A stretch of 37,791 nucleotides of DNA. Source: Synechococcus sp. AG-670-B23. Lineage in GTDB: Bacteria > Cyanobacteriota > Cyanobacteriia > PCC-6307 > Cyanobiaceae. The notes beneath the pieces were generated by a model, which was not told where the DNA came from, ran no database searches, and was given only the letters and a program-made list of their open reading frames with translations. Below, one piece after another: positions 24,501-33,499 of the stretch. The position numbers and the translations under genes are program-made. The stretch covers positions 1 to 37,791 of the forward strand of contig QCSL01000018.1 of assembly GCA_003209165.1 (NCBI GenBank), written 5' to 3'. Positions within the stretch are counted from its first letter, which is position 1. Each line of letters starts with the position of its first letter.

Positions 24501-25379
24501 TCATCCTGGCATCCAGCAGCGGGGATCAATGTCCATTACATTTTCCCAGGCCCATTTCTCAGGTGTTTCTTCGACAGCCCCCCTCTTATGACTCCAGGCT
24601 TCCAAAACCTCAATCAACTCCTTCCGCGAAACCACTCCACATAGAACTGCCTCAACACCTTCACATTCACGCACGAAGCCAAGGGCACCAGCTAAGGGTG
24701 ATACTTCGTCTTGATGCAGCTGTTTCAGCCATCGAGCGTGATGGTTCCGAAACGCTGGAGAGAGATGAGTCGGCCAATGTTCAGGCGACTGAAGCAGCAA
24801 TCCCTGAAGCAGCACGCTTCTCACGTGCACAGCGATACCTAGATCCTGAAGTCTGGTAATGGTGCCATCACGTATTGGGCGTTGGTCGTACACCGACAAA
24901 GGAAGTTGCACTAGTTGCAGACGATCTAAGGGAAGACCCTCAAGCTCGGAGGCGACATAGATAGAAACACCGATGCGCTCCACAAGGCCTCGCTCTCGTA
25001 GACCCTCCAACCAATCCATAAGTGCCTTCCCCTCTGAAGCGAGCAAATCCGAGGCGCGATGCAAGAGAAACCCATCCAGTTGGGGAGTCTGCAATCGCTC
25101 CAGGCTGGCGACCAAACTTTCTTCCCAGCTTTCCTGGCCTGTCCCTGCAGGCAACTTGCTGATCAAGCGACGTGGTGCGCCCTTAGGCCAGCAACGACCC
25201 AAGACCATTTCCGAAGTGCCATAGGCCTGAGCTGTATCCAACAGCTCAATTCCTGATGCGGTGGCCAGATCCAGAATCCGGCTTACCTCTACTTCAGGAA
25301 CCTGCCCAGCTTGATTGGTAATCCCATAGGGCAGACCAAATTGAACTGTACCCAGACACAATTTTGGTGCGTGAGTCAT
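24501..25379 (-). CDS. aldo/keto reductase
   Basis: The AKR catalytic tetrad is readable: Asp48 (IELLDTAQAYG), Tyr53, Lys75 (LISKLPAGTG) and His107 (DGFLLHRAS). The N-terminal LCLGTVQFGLPYGITN is the form seen in AKRs of nonulosonic acid and O-antigen clusters. Length 292 aa. NADPH-dependent reduction of a keto sugar is the expected chemistry. It overlaps pseC by 4 nt (ATGA) and so is an integral operon member; paired with the SpsF-aminotransferase fusion it suggests a modified variant of pseudaminic acid. Confidence 0.85.
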   Translation of the reverse strand: MTHAPKLCLGTVQFGLPYGITNQAGQVPEVEVSRILDLATASGIELLDTAQAYGTSEMVLGRCWPKGAPRRLISKLPAGTGQESWEESLVASLERLQTPQLDGFLLHRASDLLASEGKALMDWLEGLRERGLVERIGVSIYVASELEGLPLDRLQLVQLPLSVYDQRPIRDGTITRLQDLGIAVHVRSVLLQGLLLQSPEHWPTHLSPAFRNHHARWLKQLHQDEVSPLAGALGFVRECEGVEAVLCGVVSRKELIEVLEAWSHKRGAVEETPEKWAWENVMDIDPRCWMPG

Positions 25380-26551
25380 GCCGCTAGCAGCTCTGCAAGC
25401 GTGCGAACCACTCGCTGCTGATCGCCGTCATGCAGACCGGGGAACAGAGGAAGACTCATCGCATTGGTGCCGTAGGCCTCCGCTTCAGGAAAATCACCTT
25501 CCCGGAAGCCCAGTCTCCGGTAATAGGGCTGCAGATGCACCGGGCTGTAGTGCAGTTGCACGCCGATGCTGGCAGCTCTCATTCCTTCAAATACAAGACG
25601 ATGCTTGTCGGGTTCGGTCTCCGCCAGTCGGATTACTGCTAGATGCAGAGAGCTAAGAACATCTTCAGGTATGGACAGAAGCTTTACAGGCATTTCTGCT
25701 AGCAACTCCCTATAACGTTCTATCTGTCGGTTGCGCTCTGAGACAATCCCATCGAGACCTTGTAATTGGCTTAGGCCCAACGCTGCTTGTATATCGGTTA
25801 TTCGATAGTTGTATCCAAGATTTTGCTGTTCATAGCTCCATGGTCCTGCCGGCCGATGTTCGAATCGTTTCGCATCTTTAGTAATTCCGTGGCTCCGCAA
25901 CTCTGCCATTTTCTGGGCCAACTCAGCGTCATTAGTGGTGGCTAGACCGCCTTCACCAGTTGTAATTATTTTTACTGGATGAAAACTGAAAACTGTAATC
26001 GAGCTATATTTGCAATTTCCCACAGGGTGGCCTCGGTAGTTGCCTCCGATTGCATGACTAGCATCCTCCAATATAACAAATCCATATTCTTGGGCCAATT
26101 TATTGATAGATTTCATCTCGCAGCTTGTGCCGCATAAGTGCACGGGTACAACAATCTTTGGAAGTTTGCCATTACGTTTTGCTGTCTCCAATTTCATGGA
26201 GAGTGCTTTTACGCTCATTAAACCTGTTCGGGGGTCAATATCAACAAAGTCAACCTTGGCTCCGCAATATCGTGCGCAATTTGCTGAAGCTACAAACGTA
26301 ATTGGCGTTGTCCAAAGCCAATCATCTGGCCCTAGCTCTAATGCCAGACATGCGAGATGAAGTGCGCTGGTTGCACTATTCATCGCCACGCCATAAGCGG
26401 CTCCAACTTTTTCGGCAACAGCCTTTTCGAATAAGGGAACTGCAGGTCCTTGTGTCAGAAATGGACCGCGCAGCACGTTTACAACTGCAGCAATGTCAGC
26501 CTCGGAGATGGTTTGGCGGCCGTAGGGAAGGGTGGGCTTAGGGTTGAACAT
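25376..26551 (-). CDS. pseC: UDP-4-amino-4,6-dideoxy-N-acetyl-beta-L-altrosamine transaminase
   Basis: PseC transaminates the 4-keto product of PseB using glutamate and PLP. The 391-residue DegT/DnrJ/EryC1 protein opens TLPYGRQTISEADIAAVVNVL, characteristic of PseC, and shows AMNSATSALHLACLAL, TTPITFVASANC, LEDASHAIGG and VFSFHPVKIITTGEGG with the PLP Lys194. It lies 12 nt after pseB and overlaps the aldo/keto reductase. Base composition drops a little towards the pseB side. Confidence 0.95.
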   Translation of the reverse strand: MFNPKPTLPYGRQTISEADIAAVVNVLRGPFLTQGPAVPLFEKAVAEKVGAAYGVAMNSATSALHLACLALELGPDDWLWTTPITFVASANCARYCGAKVDFVDIDPRTGLMSVKALSMKLETAKRNGKLPKIVVPVHLCGTSCEMKSINKLAQEYGFVILEDASHAIGGNYRGHPVGNCKYSSITVFSFHPVKIITTGEGGLATTNDAELAQKMAELRSHGITKDAKRFEHRPAGPWSYEQQNLGYNYRITDIQAALGLSQLQGLDGIVSERNRQIERYRELLAEMPVKLLSIPEDVLSSLHLAVIRLAETEPDKHRLVFEGMRAASIGVQLHYSPVHLQPYYRRLGFREGDFPEAEAYGTNAMSLPLFPGLHDGDQQRVVRTLAELLAA

Positions 26552-26563
26552 CGAGGGAAATTA

Positions 26564-27568
26564 TTAGACAGGTTGAAAAGAGGGATCCACGTGTTCTCGA
26601 ATCAGAGAACGCAGCTGCTCAACACTCAAGAATTCAGGATTTGTGCCTGAGTTGTAGGCAAAGCCAGATTTGACCAGATTGATATTTATACCGGATTCCT
26701 TGTAATTGCGCTGAACCCAACCATCGCTCGGCAAGATCGCGTAATAAGAACCTAGATCTATCGTTGAATGGCTGTCGGATGCTGTAATCATCTCCTCATG
26801 GATTTTTTCCCCCGGCCGGATGCCGATGACGGTTTTTTTGCAGCTCGGTCCTATAGCTTCGGCGACATCAGTAATCCGGTAGCTCGGGATTTTTGGTACA
26901 AAGATTTCGCCCCCAAGGCTATTTGTTAGTGACCATATCACCATCTTTACGCCGTCTTGAAGTGAAATATTGAATCTCGTCATGGAAGTGTCTGTAATGG
27001 GAAGTGTTCCGTCTTTTGACTTTTCGAGAAAGAATGGAATAACAGATCCTCGTGAACCCATCACGTTGCCATATCTAACGACTGAGAAACGTAAGTTACG
27101 AGCTCCTTTGATGTTGTTTGCCGCGATGAAAAGCTTGTCAGAGCAAAGCTTAGTCGCTCCATAAAGATTAATCGGTGCCGCAGCTTTGTCGGTGCTAAGT
27201 GCAACGACTCTTGTGACCTCAGAATCCAGGCATGCCTCTATTAGATTCTCCGATCCCAACACGTTTGTTTTGATGAATTCCATCGGGTTGTATTCAGCTG
27301 CCGGCACCTGTTTAAGGGCTGCAGCATGAACCACTGTATCGATGCCTTCTAGAGCTCTGCGTAATCGATCTCTGTCGCGGATATCACCCAGAAAAAAGCG
27401 TAGTTGTGGATATATTTTTGATGGATATTTTTGCCTTAGTTCCCATTGTTTTAATTCATCTCTGCTGTAAATAACAAGCCGATCCACTTCGGGATTAGTT
27501 GCTAATACTTGTGCGATAAAGGTCTTGCCGAAGCTTCCTGTAGCACCCGTTACTAAGATGTTCTTCAC
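26564..27568 (-). CDS. pseB: UDP-N-acetylglucosamine 4,6-dehydratase (inverting)
   Basis: PseB converts UDP-GlcNAc to the 4-keto-6-deoxy-L-arabino sugar, the first step to pseudaminic acid. I start it at GTG 27568 (VKNILVTGATGSFGKTF), which has AAGGGA 3-8 nt upstream and gives the family-typical 334 residues; the frame is open a further 16 codons upstream. Rossmann motif TGATGSFG, ALSTDKAAAPINLYGATK (catalytic Asp-Lys and the YxxxK pair), NVLGSENLIEACL, SVVRYGNVMGSRGSV and GIRPGEKIHEEMI are all present. It is the first gene of the minus-strand operon. Confidence 0.95.
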   Translation of the reverse strand: MKNILVTGATGSFGKTFIAQVLATNPEVDRLVIYSRDELKQWELRQKYPSKIYPQLRFFLGDIRDRDRLRRALEGIDTVVHAAALKQVPAAEYNPMEFIKTNVLGSENLIEACLDSEVTRVVALSTDKAAAPINLYGATKLCSDKLFIAANNIKGARNLRFSVVRYGNVMGSRGSVIPFFLEKSKDGTLPITDTSMTRFNISLQDGVKMVIWSLTNSLGGEIFVPKIPSYRITDVAEAIGPSCKKTVIGIRPGEKIHEEMITASDSHSTIDLGSYYAILPSDGWVQRNYKESGININLVKSGFAYNSGTNPEFLSVEQLRSLIREHVDPSFQPV

Positions 27569-27590
27569 AATCCCTTCTATTTGTAGATAT

Positions 27591-27596
27591 ATTCTA
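27591..27596 (-). promoter_or_regulatory. candidate extended -10 element for the pse operon
   Basis: On the minus strand TGCTAGAAT (extended -10, TGnTATAAT-like) lies about 23 nt upstream of the pseB GTG, with TTGAGG upstream at a shorter-than-ideal spacing. It is the only promoter-like sequence I find before the operon. Weak evidence, position-based. Confidence 0.35.
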
Positions 27597-27664
27597 GCAT
27601 CATCCCAGACCCTCAATTGTTTCAGGAGAGCTGAGGTGCTTGATTCTTGGACTTAGTTGAGTTT

Positions 27665-27689
27665 TGATCGATTATTCGATCATTTTTTT
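27665..27689 (+). terminator. intrinsic terminator on the plus strand with no plus-strand gene before it
   Basis: TGATCGA pairs with TCGATCA around a TTAT loop and is followed by seven Ts (27683-27689). This is a good Rho-independent terminator for plus-strand transcription, but pseB on the left and the GNAT gene on the right both run on the minus strand. It may block antisense transcription from the island or be the leftover terminator of a lost gene. Confidence 0.6.
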
Positions 27690-27721
27690 CTGTCTGCAAT
27701 TTCCATTTCAGTTCTAATTTT

Positions 27722-28177
27722 TTAGCGGCGTAGCACCATTAACTGCTGCGGATTCGCATTTTTGAATCCTAGCTGCCCGTAAAAACTAGCGCTCTTTGTT
27801 GTCATCAGATAAACCCGTTCAACGCCCACTACTGGGGGGGTGTGGAGGAGTTCTTCGATCACCCTGCGGCCCAGGCCATGGCCCTGAAGATCGCCGGCCA
27901 CCACGATGTCCCAGAGCACGGCCCGGCTGAAGCCATCGGATGTGGCCCGACCAAAGCCCACCAGCCGCTTGCCGCGCCAGAGGCTCACCACGGCGTCGCT
28001 GCCTGCCAGCAACCGGCGTAGTTGGGCAAAGCTGCGGCCCCGGGCCCAGAATGCGTGGCGATCGAACAGCCGCTGCAGTTTCAGCAGGGCACGGCTGGGG
28101 GTGAGATCTGGGCCCAGACCCAGGCAACGCAGACCAGGCGCTCCGGGGGCGTGATGAACCAACCTGATCGGGGTCAC
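27722..28177 (-). CDS. GNAT family N-acetyltransferase (conserved cyanobacterial type)
   Basis: The 151-residue protein from GTG 28177 has the acetyl-CoA loop [19 protein letters not shown] (Q/RxxGxG/A form), the preceding strand ALWDIVV and the C-terminal [19 protein letters not shown] motif B. It resembles the Ycf52-like GNAT proteins common in cyanobacteria. It is divergent from uvrB with 72 bp between the starts and has core-like high GC, so it is probably part of the core rather than the pse operon. Substrate unknown. Confidence 0.8.
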   Translation of the reverse strand: MTPIRLVHHAPGAPGLRCLGLGPDLTPSRALLKLQRLFDRHAFWARGRSFAQLRRLLAGSDAVVSLWRGKRLVGFGRATSDGFSRAVLWDIVVAGDLQGHGLGRRVIEELLHTPPVVGVERVYLMTTKSASFYGQLGFKNANPQQLMVLRR

Positions 28178-28249
28178 GGGTCGGGAAGTCGAAGCACTTC
28201 ATCTTGCTCCCCGGCGATAATTAACGGCCGCCGTCTGGCACCGCACCAT

Positions 28250-30295
28250 ATGCCCGCCTACGATCTAACGGCGCCTTACTCCCCCAAGGGCGACCAGCCA
28301 ACGGCGATTAAGCAGCTGGTGAAGGGGGTGAATGGCGGTGAGCGCTATCAGACCCTGCTTGGGGCTACGGGCACGGGCAAGACGTTCACGATGGCCAACG
28401 TCATCGCCCAGACCGGCCGACCGGCTTTGGTCTTAGCCCACAACAAAACCCTGGCGGCGCAGCTCTGCAACGAGCTGCGGGAATTCTTCCCAGACAACGC
28501 CGTTGAGTATTTCATCTCTTATTACGACTACTACCAGCCCGAGGCTTACGTTCCGGTCAGCGACACCTATATCGCCAAGACGGCGTCGATCAACGAGGAG
28601 ATCGACATGCTGCGCCACTCGGCGACGCGGTCGTTGTTTGAACGGCGCGACGTAATCGTGGTGGCTTCGATCAGCTGCATTTACGGCTTGGGCATTCCCA
28701 GTGAATACCTCAAGGCGGCGGTGAAGTTCGAGGTCGGGGAGACCCTCAACATCCGCAGCCAGCTGAGGGAGCTGGTGAACAACCAGTACAGCCGCAACGA
28801 CACCGAAATCGCCCGAGGGCGATTTCGGATGAAAGGTGATGTGCTGGAGATCGGCCCCGCCTACGAAGACCGGTTGGTGCGGATCGAGCTGTTCGGCGAT
28901 GAGGTGGAGGCGATTCGCTACGTCGATCCCACCACCGGTGAGATCCTCCAGAGTTTGGATGCGGTGAACATTTACCCGGCCAAGCACTTTGTCACCCCCA
29001 AAGACCGGCTGGATTCGGCGATCAGCGCCATCCGCTCGGAGCTGCGTGAACGGCTGGATGTGCTCAATGGCGAAGGCAAGTTGCTTGAGGCCCAGCGGCT
29101 GGAGCAGCGCACCAAGTACGACTTGGAGATGCTGGGGCAGGTGGGCTACTGCAATGGGGTGGAGAACTACGCCCGCCACCTGGCCGGCCGAGAGGAGGGC
29201 ACCCCGCCGGAGTGCTTGATCGATTATTTCCCCGACGATTGGCTGCTGATTGTGGACGAGAGCCATGTCACCTGCTCACAGCTACAGGCGATGTACAACG
29301 GCGATCAGGCCCGTAAGAAGGTGTTGATTGAGCATGGCTTTCGTCTCCCTAGCGCTGCGGACAACAGGCCGCTGAAGGGGGCTGAGTTCTGGGAGAAGGC
29401 GAAACAGACTGTGTTCGTTTCAGCGACCCCGGGCAACTGGGAGATTGATGTGAGTAGCGGCGAGGTGGCTGAGCAGGTGATCCGCCCGACCGGAGTGCTC
29501 GATCCGGTGGTAGAGGTGCGGCCCACCACTGGCCAGGTGGATGATTTGCTGGGCGAGATTCGTGTTCGGGCGGCCAAGAACCAGCGGGTGCTGGTCACCA
29601 CCCTCACCAAGCGGATGGCGGAAGACCTCACCGACTACCTGGCAGAGAACGAGGTGCGGGTGCGCTACTTGCACTCCGAGATCCACTCGATCGAGCGGAT
29701 CGAGATCATTCAGGACCTACGCCTGGGGGAATACGACGTACTGGTGGGGGTGAACCTGCTGCGGGAGGGTCTGGACCTTCCGGAGGTGAGCTTGGTGGCG
29801 ATCCTCGATGCTGACAAGGAAGGCTTTCTGAGGGCTGAGCGATCCTTGATTCAGACCATTGGCCGGGCAGCTCGACATGTGGAGGGGGTGGCTTTGCTTT
29901 ATGCGGACAACATGACCGACTCCATGGCTAAGGCTATCTCCGAAACCGAGAGACGACGTGCCATCCAGCAGACTTACAACGAGAAGAACGGTGTCGTGCC
30001 GACGGCCGCGGGCAAGAAGGCCAGCAATTCGATTCTCAGCTTCCTGGAGCTGAGTCGCAAGCTCAAGCAGGACGGACCTGATGCGGATCTGGTGGAGGTG
30101 GTGGGCAAAGCGGCCCTGGCTCTGGAGAACGATCCCGATGCCGGTCTGGCTCTCGAGGCACTGCCAGAGTTGATCGATCAGCTCGAGTCCAAGATGAAGG
30201 AAGCTGCCAAGAAGTTGGACTTCGAAGAAGCTGCCAACCTGCGGGATCGGGTTAAGCAGCTGCGCAAGAAGATGTCTGGGTCTCATGGAGTGTGA
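28250..30295 (+). CDS. uvrB: excinuclease ABC subunit B
   Basis: UvrB is the damage-verifying helicase of nucleotide excision repair. I place the start at ATG 28250 ([20 protein letters not shown]), the family N-terminus; the frame extends 76 codons further upstream but there overlaps the divergent GNAT gene. The product is 681 aa. Walker A GATGTGKT (38-45), the beta-hairpin [12 protein letters not shown], helicase box [53 protein letters not shown] and a C-terminal UVR domain ([20 protein letters not shown]) are all intact. Confidence 0.97.
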   Translation: MPAYDLTAPYSPKGDQPTAIKQLVKGVNGGERYQTLLGATGTGKTFTMANVIAQTGRPALVLAHNKTLAAQLCNELREFFPDNAVEYFISYYDYYQPEAYVPVSDTYIAKTASINEEIDMLRHSATRSLFERRDVIVVASISCIYGLGIPSEYLKAAVKFEVGETLNIRSQLRELVNNQYSRNDTEIARGRFRMKGDVLEIGPAYEDRLVRIELFGDEVEAIRYVDPTTGEILQSLDAVNIYPAKHFVTPKDRLDSAISAIRSELRERLDVLNGEGKLLEAQRLEQRTKYDLEMLGQVGYCNGVENYARHLAGREEGTPPECLIDYFPDDWLLIVDESHVTCSQLQAMYNGDQARKKVLIEHGFRLPSAADNRPLKGAEFWEKAKQTVFVSATPGNWEIDVSSGEVAEQVIRPTGVLDPVVEVRPTTGQVDDLLGEIRVRAAKNQRVLVTTLTKRMAEDLTDYLAENEVRVRYLHSEIHSIERIEIIQDLRLGEYDVLVGVNLLREGLDLPEVSLVAILDADKEGFLRAERSLIQTIGRAARHVEGVALLYADNMTDSMAKAISETERRRAIQQTYNEKNGVVPTAAGKKASNSILSFLELSRKLKQDGPDADLVEVVGKAALALENDPDAGLALEALPELIDQLESKMKEAAKKLDFEEAANLRDRVKQLRKKMSGSHGV

Positions 30296-30499
30296 GCTTC
30301 AGCGATTAGTTGCACGTCAATTGACTGAGGTCCCCTTTGTGGTGAATGCTTTGGTAGCTGAGAAATGACGGTTCTGTTTTTTGTCTCTTGGTCTTGCAAT
30401 GTTTTTGAGAACTCGCAACGAAGAAGTTCCCCGCCGAGGTTTCGAATCGTGGGGTTAACTTCCCTTTAACCACAGCGTTGAACTCTGCGAAGATGAGGG

Positions 30500-31708
30500 A
30501 TGTCAGCATTGGGTGCTAAGAATTGGTTGTTGATCAGCTTCGACCAATGGCGTGGTGATTGGCTTCACCAGCGATGGTTAGATCTGCCCGTGTTGCGCGG
30601 ATTAGCACGTCAAGGTTGGGATCTGCGGCGCTGCTACACCTCGTGTCCCCAGTGCATCCCTGCTCGAGTGAGTTGGTTGACAGGTCAGACTCCTAAGTCG
30701 CTACGTCTCACCAAAAATCGCCCATATTCCGTTGCGCCTGATGCCCCATCTTTTGTGCGTGAGCTGCGTGAAGTTGGCAACTACCGCACGGTGGTTGTAG
30801 GCAAAACCCACTGGTCACCGCACAATAAACCAGGAGATCTTCGAGATAATTTGCCCTTACTTCGGGCATTAGGTTTCGATCACGCCCGGGAGATTGCTGG
30901 TCAGCGTGCTATGCAACGCATGGAATCGGAGCTCACAGATCGCTTGCGGGAGGCTGGGGTACTAGAGGATTACCGCGCCGATCTGCAAGATCGTTACGCA
31001 TCCCGGAGGGCCCATTGCGTTCGGCCTTCAGTTTTGCCTGATGCTCTTTACCCCGACCTTTGGCTAACCGGTGTCGCCAAAGAGGAGCTGACTTCGCTTC
31101 CGGATGACCGCCCCTGGTTGCTTTGGGTCAGTTTTCCTGGCCCCCACGAACCTTTTGATGTGCCAGCTCGTTGGTGCAGGAGCCGTTCGATCCCCCCACC
31201 AGCTTCGCGCCCTGAAGATCCAGAGAAGCTACGGCGCCTCGCTCCCCCGGACAGTGTTCTGGCTAGCAAAATGAAACGCTGGCCCGACGGACTTCCGCCG
31301 AAGGCACTCGAGGCTTTGCGCCAAGATTACGCCAACCATTTGGAGCTGTTGGATCAGCAGGTGGGTGAGTTGCTGCAGGTGTTGGAGCAGCGCGGTGATG
31401 CGTCCAACACGGCTGTGACGGTGTGTAGTGATCATGGCGAGCTGCTGGGGGATTGGGGGCTCTTGCTTAAAGGGTGCTTCCTAGAAGGGGCCATTCGATC
31501 GCTGTTTCTGCATCGTCCTCCACGGGGACGATGCGGCTTACGTCGCTTGTGGCGTGCTGATTGTCGCCCTTATGGCCTTACGGAATCTTTGTGGGCTGCA
31601 CACCATGCGGTGCTCCGTCCCGAAGACGGAAGTTTTGGCCATCACCTCCGTCAGATGCGAAAGGAGGTCACCATCGCCTTCGCCGAGGAGGAGATCACCT
31701 TGCAGTGA
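30500..31708 (+). CDS. sulfatase family hydrolase
   Basis: The 402-residue protein has type I sulfatase features: metal-binding ISFDQWRGDW near the N-terminus, the formylglycine motif CIPAR at 52-56 in SCPQCIPARVSWLTGQTPKS, GKTHWSPHNK, and the second metal segment VTVCSDHGELLGDWGLLLKG. This predicts sulfate ester hydrolysis once the Cys is modified by a formylglycine-generating enzyme (not in this window). No signal peptide is evident, so it is probably cytoplasmic. It is shorter at the C-terminus than many sulfatases. The 204-nt gap from uvrB shows only the palindrome GTCAATTGAC. The sulfotransferase follows 10 nt later, which suggests an operon. Confidence 0.85.
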   Translation: MSALGAKNWLLISFDQWRGDWLHQRWLDLPVLRGLARQGWDLRRCYTSCPQCIPARVSWLTGQTPKSLRLTKNRPYSVAPDAPSFVRELREVGNYRTVVVGKTHWSPHNKPGDLRDNLPLLRALGFDHAREIAGQRAMQRMESELTDRLREAGVLEDYRADLQDRYASRRAHCVRPSVLPDALYPDLWLTGVAKEELTSLPDDRPWLLWVSFPGPHEPFDVPARWCRSRSIPPPASRPEDPEKLRRLAPPDSVLASKMKRWPDGLPPKALEALRQDYANHLELLDQQVGELLQVLEQRGDASNTAVTVCSDHGELLGDWGLLLKGCFLEGAIRSLFLHRPPRGRCGLRRLWRADCRPYGLTESLWAAHHAVLRPEDGSFGHHLRQMRKEVTIAFAEEEITLQ

Positions 31709-31718
31709 AAATTGTGTA

Positions 31719-32777
31719 ATGAAGCTGTATCTGCACATAGGTCATGGCAAAACCGGCAGTTCTTATCTGCAGAGTTGGCTGGCATGCAATGCAGAAGCGC
31801 TGCTTTTCCAGGCTGGCTTGATCTACCCCGAGGGCCTACCTGGTCAGGGGCAAGCCATGGATGGCCGTGCCTTGCGAGGACACTTCAGCCAAGGCAATGG
31901 ATTTGTGTTCGAACACCTGCTGCAGCTTCGAGCCAGTCCAGAGCAGCAGCGCCGCTGGCGGCGTCGACTCGTCGCAGCTGCACACGATTCGGTTCCAATG
32001 CCGAATGGGCTGGTGTTTAGTTTTGAGGGATGGACCAAACGCTTTGCAGCGTTTTTGCCCGATCTTCAGGCCTTGATGGCCTGTTGGCGACTTGAGCAGG
32101 TGGAGCTGCTCCTGCTGGTGAGAGATCCTTTGGAGCATGCCTGCTCCGTTTATAGCCAGGTCGTGAAACGCCATGGCTACGGAGGCTCTCTTGATGACTG
32201 GCTGGCTAGTTACCGGTTCACCGAGCGTTTGCTTGAAAGCTTGGACGCGATCGCTGCGGCGGGCTCCTCTTTGCAGCTCACCGTGGCCCATTACGGCAGA
32301 CAACGAGGTGAGCTGCTGCCTTTGCTTCAAGGCTGGCTAAAATTGGATCCGACCCAGCCTTGGCAGCAGCCGCCTCAGTCGCGGGTGAATCGATCGCTCA
32401 CCCTGGAGGAACTGCGTTTGATGCGGTATCTGAACCGTCGCATTGGCGATGCGGCGGCTCGAGTTGGTGAGCATCTTGTCGATCGTCTGCCTGGAGAAGC
32501 CGCCGCACTCTTGCAACCATCCCAGCAGGCGGTGGATGCCTTTCAAGAGCGTTTGCAGGAACCTGTGGAGTTAGTCAATCAACGTCTGCCGGCTGCAGCT
32601 CAGTTGTCGCTCGAAGTACCCTCCTGGATGTCGATTGGATCCAGTCCTCCCACTGAGGGTGAGCATTGGGACGAGATTCGGCTCAGTTCTGCTCAGCTCG
32701 AATGTCTTGTGGATGCTCTCTGGCAGCCTCATCTTTCAGATGCATCAGGTTCTGATCCTTCAGCTGCTCCAGGCTGA
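31719..32777 (+). CDS. sulfotransferase-like protein
   Basis: The start is ATG 31719, since the N-terminus MKLYLHIGHGKTGSSYLQSWL carries the PAPS 5'-phosphosulfate loop (GHGKTGSSYLQ); the upstream in-frame extension overlaps the sulfatase. The 3'-phosphate motif is VELLLLVRDPLEHACSVYSQVVKRHGYGGSLDDWL. Length is 352 aa. It is probably co-transcribed with the sulfatase, giving an opposing sulfation/desulfation pair. The last 95 nt overlap the 3' end of the convergent nucleotidyltransferase gene. The acceptor is unknown; a surface polysaccharide is likely. Confidence 0.8.
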   Translation: MKLYLHIGHGKTGSSYLQSWLACNAEALLFQAGLIYPEGLPGQGQAMDGRALRGHFSQGNGFVFEHLLQLRASPEQQRRWRRRLVAAAHDSVPMPNGLVFSFEGWTKRFAAFLPDLQALMACWRLEQVELLLLVRDPLEHACSVYSQVVKRHGYGGSLDDWLASYRFTERLLESLDAIAAAGSSLQLTVAHYGRQRGELLPLLQGWLKLDPTQPWQQPPQSRVNRSLTLEELRLMRYLNRRIGDAAARVGEHLVDRLPGEAAALLQPSQQAVDAFQERLQEPVELVNQRLPAAAQLSLEVPSWMSIGSSPPTEGEHWDEIRLSSAQLECLVDALWQPHLSDASGSDPSAAPG

Positions 32778-33492
32778 TGCTGAAGGTTGTGCAGAGTTCC
32801 CTGGGTGTGCCGAACAGGCGAACGCCGTCGACACGTGGCAACCGCACGCTTTCTCCAGCCTCCAGGCATTGCTGCAACATCGGTGCGATGAAGTGTTCTC
32901 CCCGTACCGTTTCACCTTGGCTGAGTTGCTGTTGGGCTCGGCACAGGAAATGGCTGGTGGAGCGGAATCCATACAGGCCGATTGAGGCGAGCGATGAAAT
33001 CCGCTGTTTTTCGGCGATGGCGATAGCTTTTTCGGGATCTTGAGGATGAGGCTGCCCGAACGACCAATGCTCCCCCTCCGCCTCAAACACCGCCATGGCG
33101 GCAGATCCCTCGATCACTCCGAGTTGCTCATTCCATTGGAAGCCGGTGTCGCAGTTGTGAATTAATAGAACCTGGTCGGATGCGATCTCGCAGGCCTCAA
33201 TGGCTGCGGTTGCCGTAGCCAGTTGCCCTGGTAACAGCGTTTCCAGTTCCACCCAATGAATGGACAGCTCGGGGTGGGTTTGCCGGAGCAAGGGGCTGAG
33301 TCGGTCTCGGATCCGGTGCTGCCGCTGCACCGCCAAGATCAGCTGATCGCCTGAGCTCCAGCGGAAACTGGCGAGGGTGTGTTCCAGTATGGTGCGCCCC
33401 TCCACCGTGATTAAGGGTTTGGGGGTGGTGATTCCGGCTTGAGCAAAGCGGCTGCCAGCACCGGCAGCGGGAATCAGAACAGTCTTGGCCAC
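32683..33492 (-). CDS. sugar-phosphate nucleotidyltransferase-like protein
   Basis: The N-terminus TVLIPAAGAGSRFAQAGITT followed by PKPLITVEG matches the GxGxRF...PKPL signature of nucleotidyltransferases. A DxD-like HNCDTGF segment, DPEKAIAIAEKQRISSLASIGLYGFRS and GEHFIAPMLQQCLEAG follow. I take the GTG at 33492, 7 nt after the stop of the upstream gene; a TTG at 33510 overlaps that gene. The length of about 269 aa fits single-domain enzymes of the HddC/LicC/capsule type. With the upstream kinase-containing protein it may activate a phosphorylated substrate. Its 3' end overlaps the convergent sulfotransferase by 95 nt. Confidence 0.75.
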   Translation of the reverse strand: MAKTVLIPAAGAGSRFAQAGITTPKPLITVEGRTILEHTLASFRWSSGDQLILAVQRQHRIRDRLSPLLRQTHPELSIHWVELETLLPGQLATATAAIEACEIASDQVLLIHNCDTGFQWNEQLGVIEGSAAMAVFEAEGEHWSFGQPHPQDPEKAIAIAEKQRISSLASIGLYGFRSTSHFLCRAQQQLSQGETVRGEHFIAPMLQQCLEAGESVRLPRVDGVRLFGTPRELCTTFSISLEQLKDQNLMHLKDEAAREHPQDIRAEQN

Positions 33493-33499
33493 AGGCGAT

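Noticed and set aside
28433-29266. 277-codon minus-strand ORF inside uvrB
   Set aside because: Antisense shadow of uvrB; composition (His/Gln/Val-rich) and full containment in a gene with intact motifs argue against coding.
30306-30509. 67-codon minus-strand ORF between uvrB and the sulfatase
   Set aside because: No recognisable motif, it covers the sulfatase promoter and start, and its composition is not convincing.
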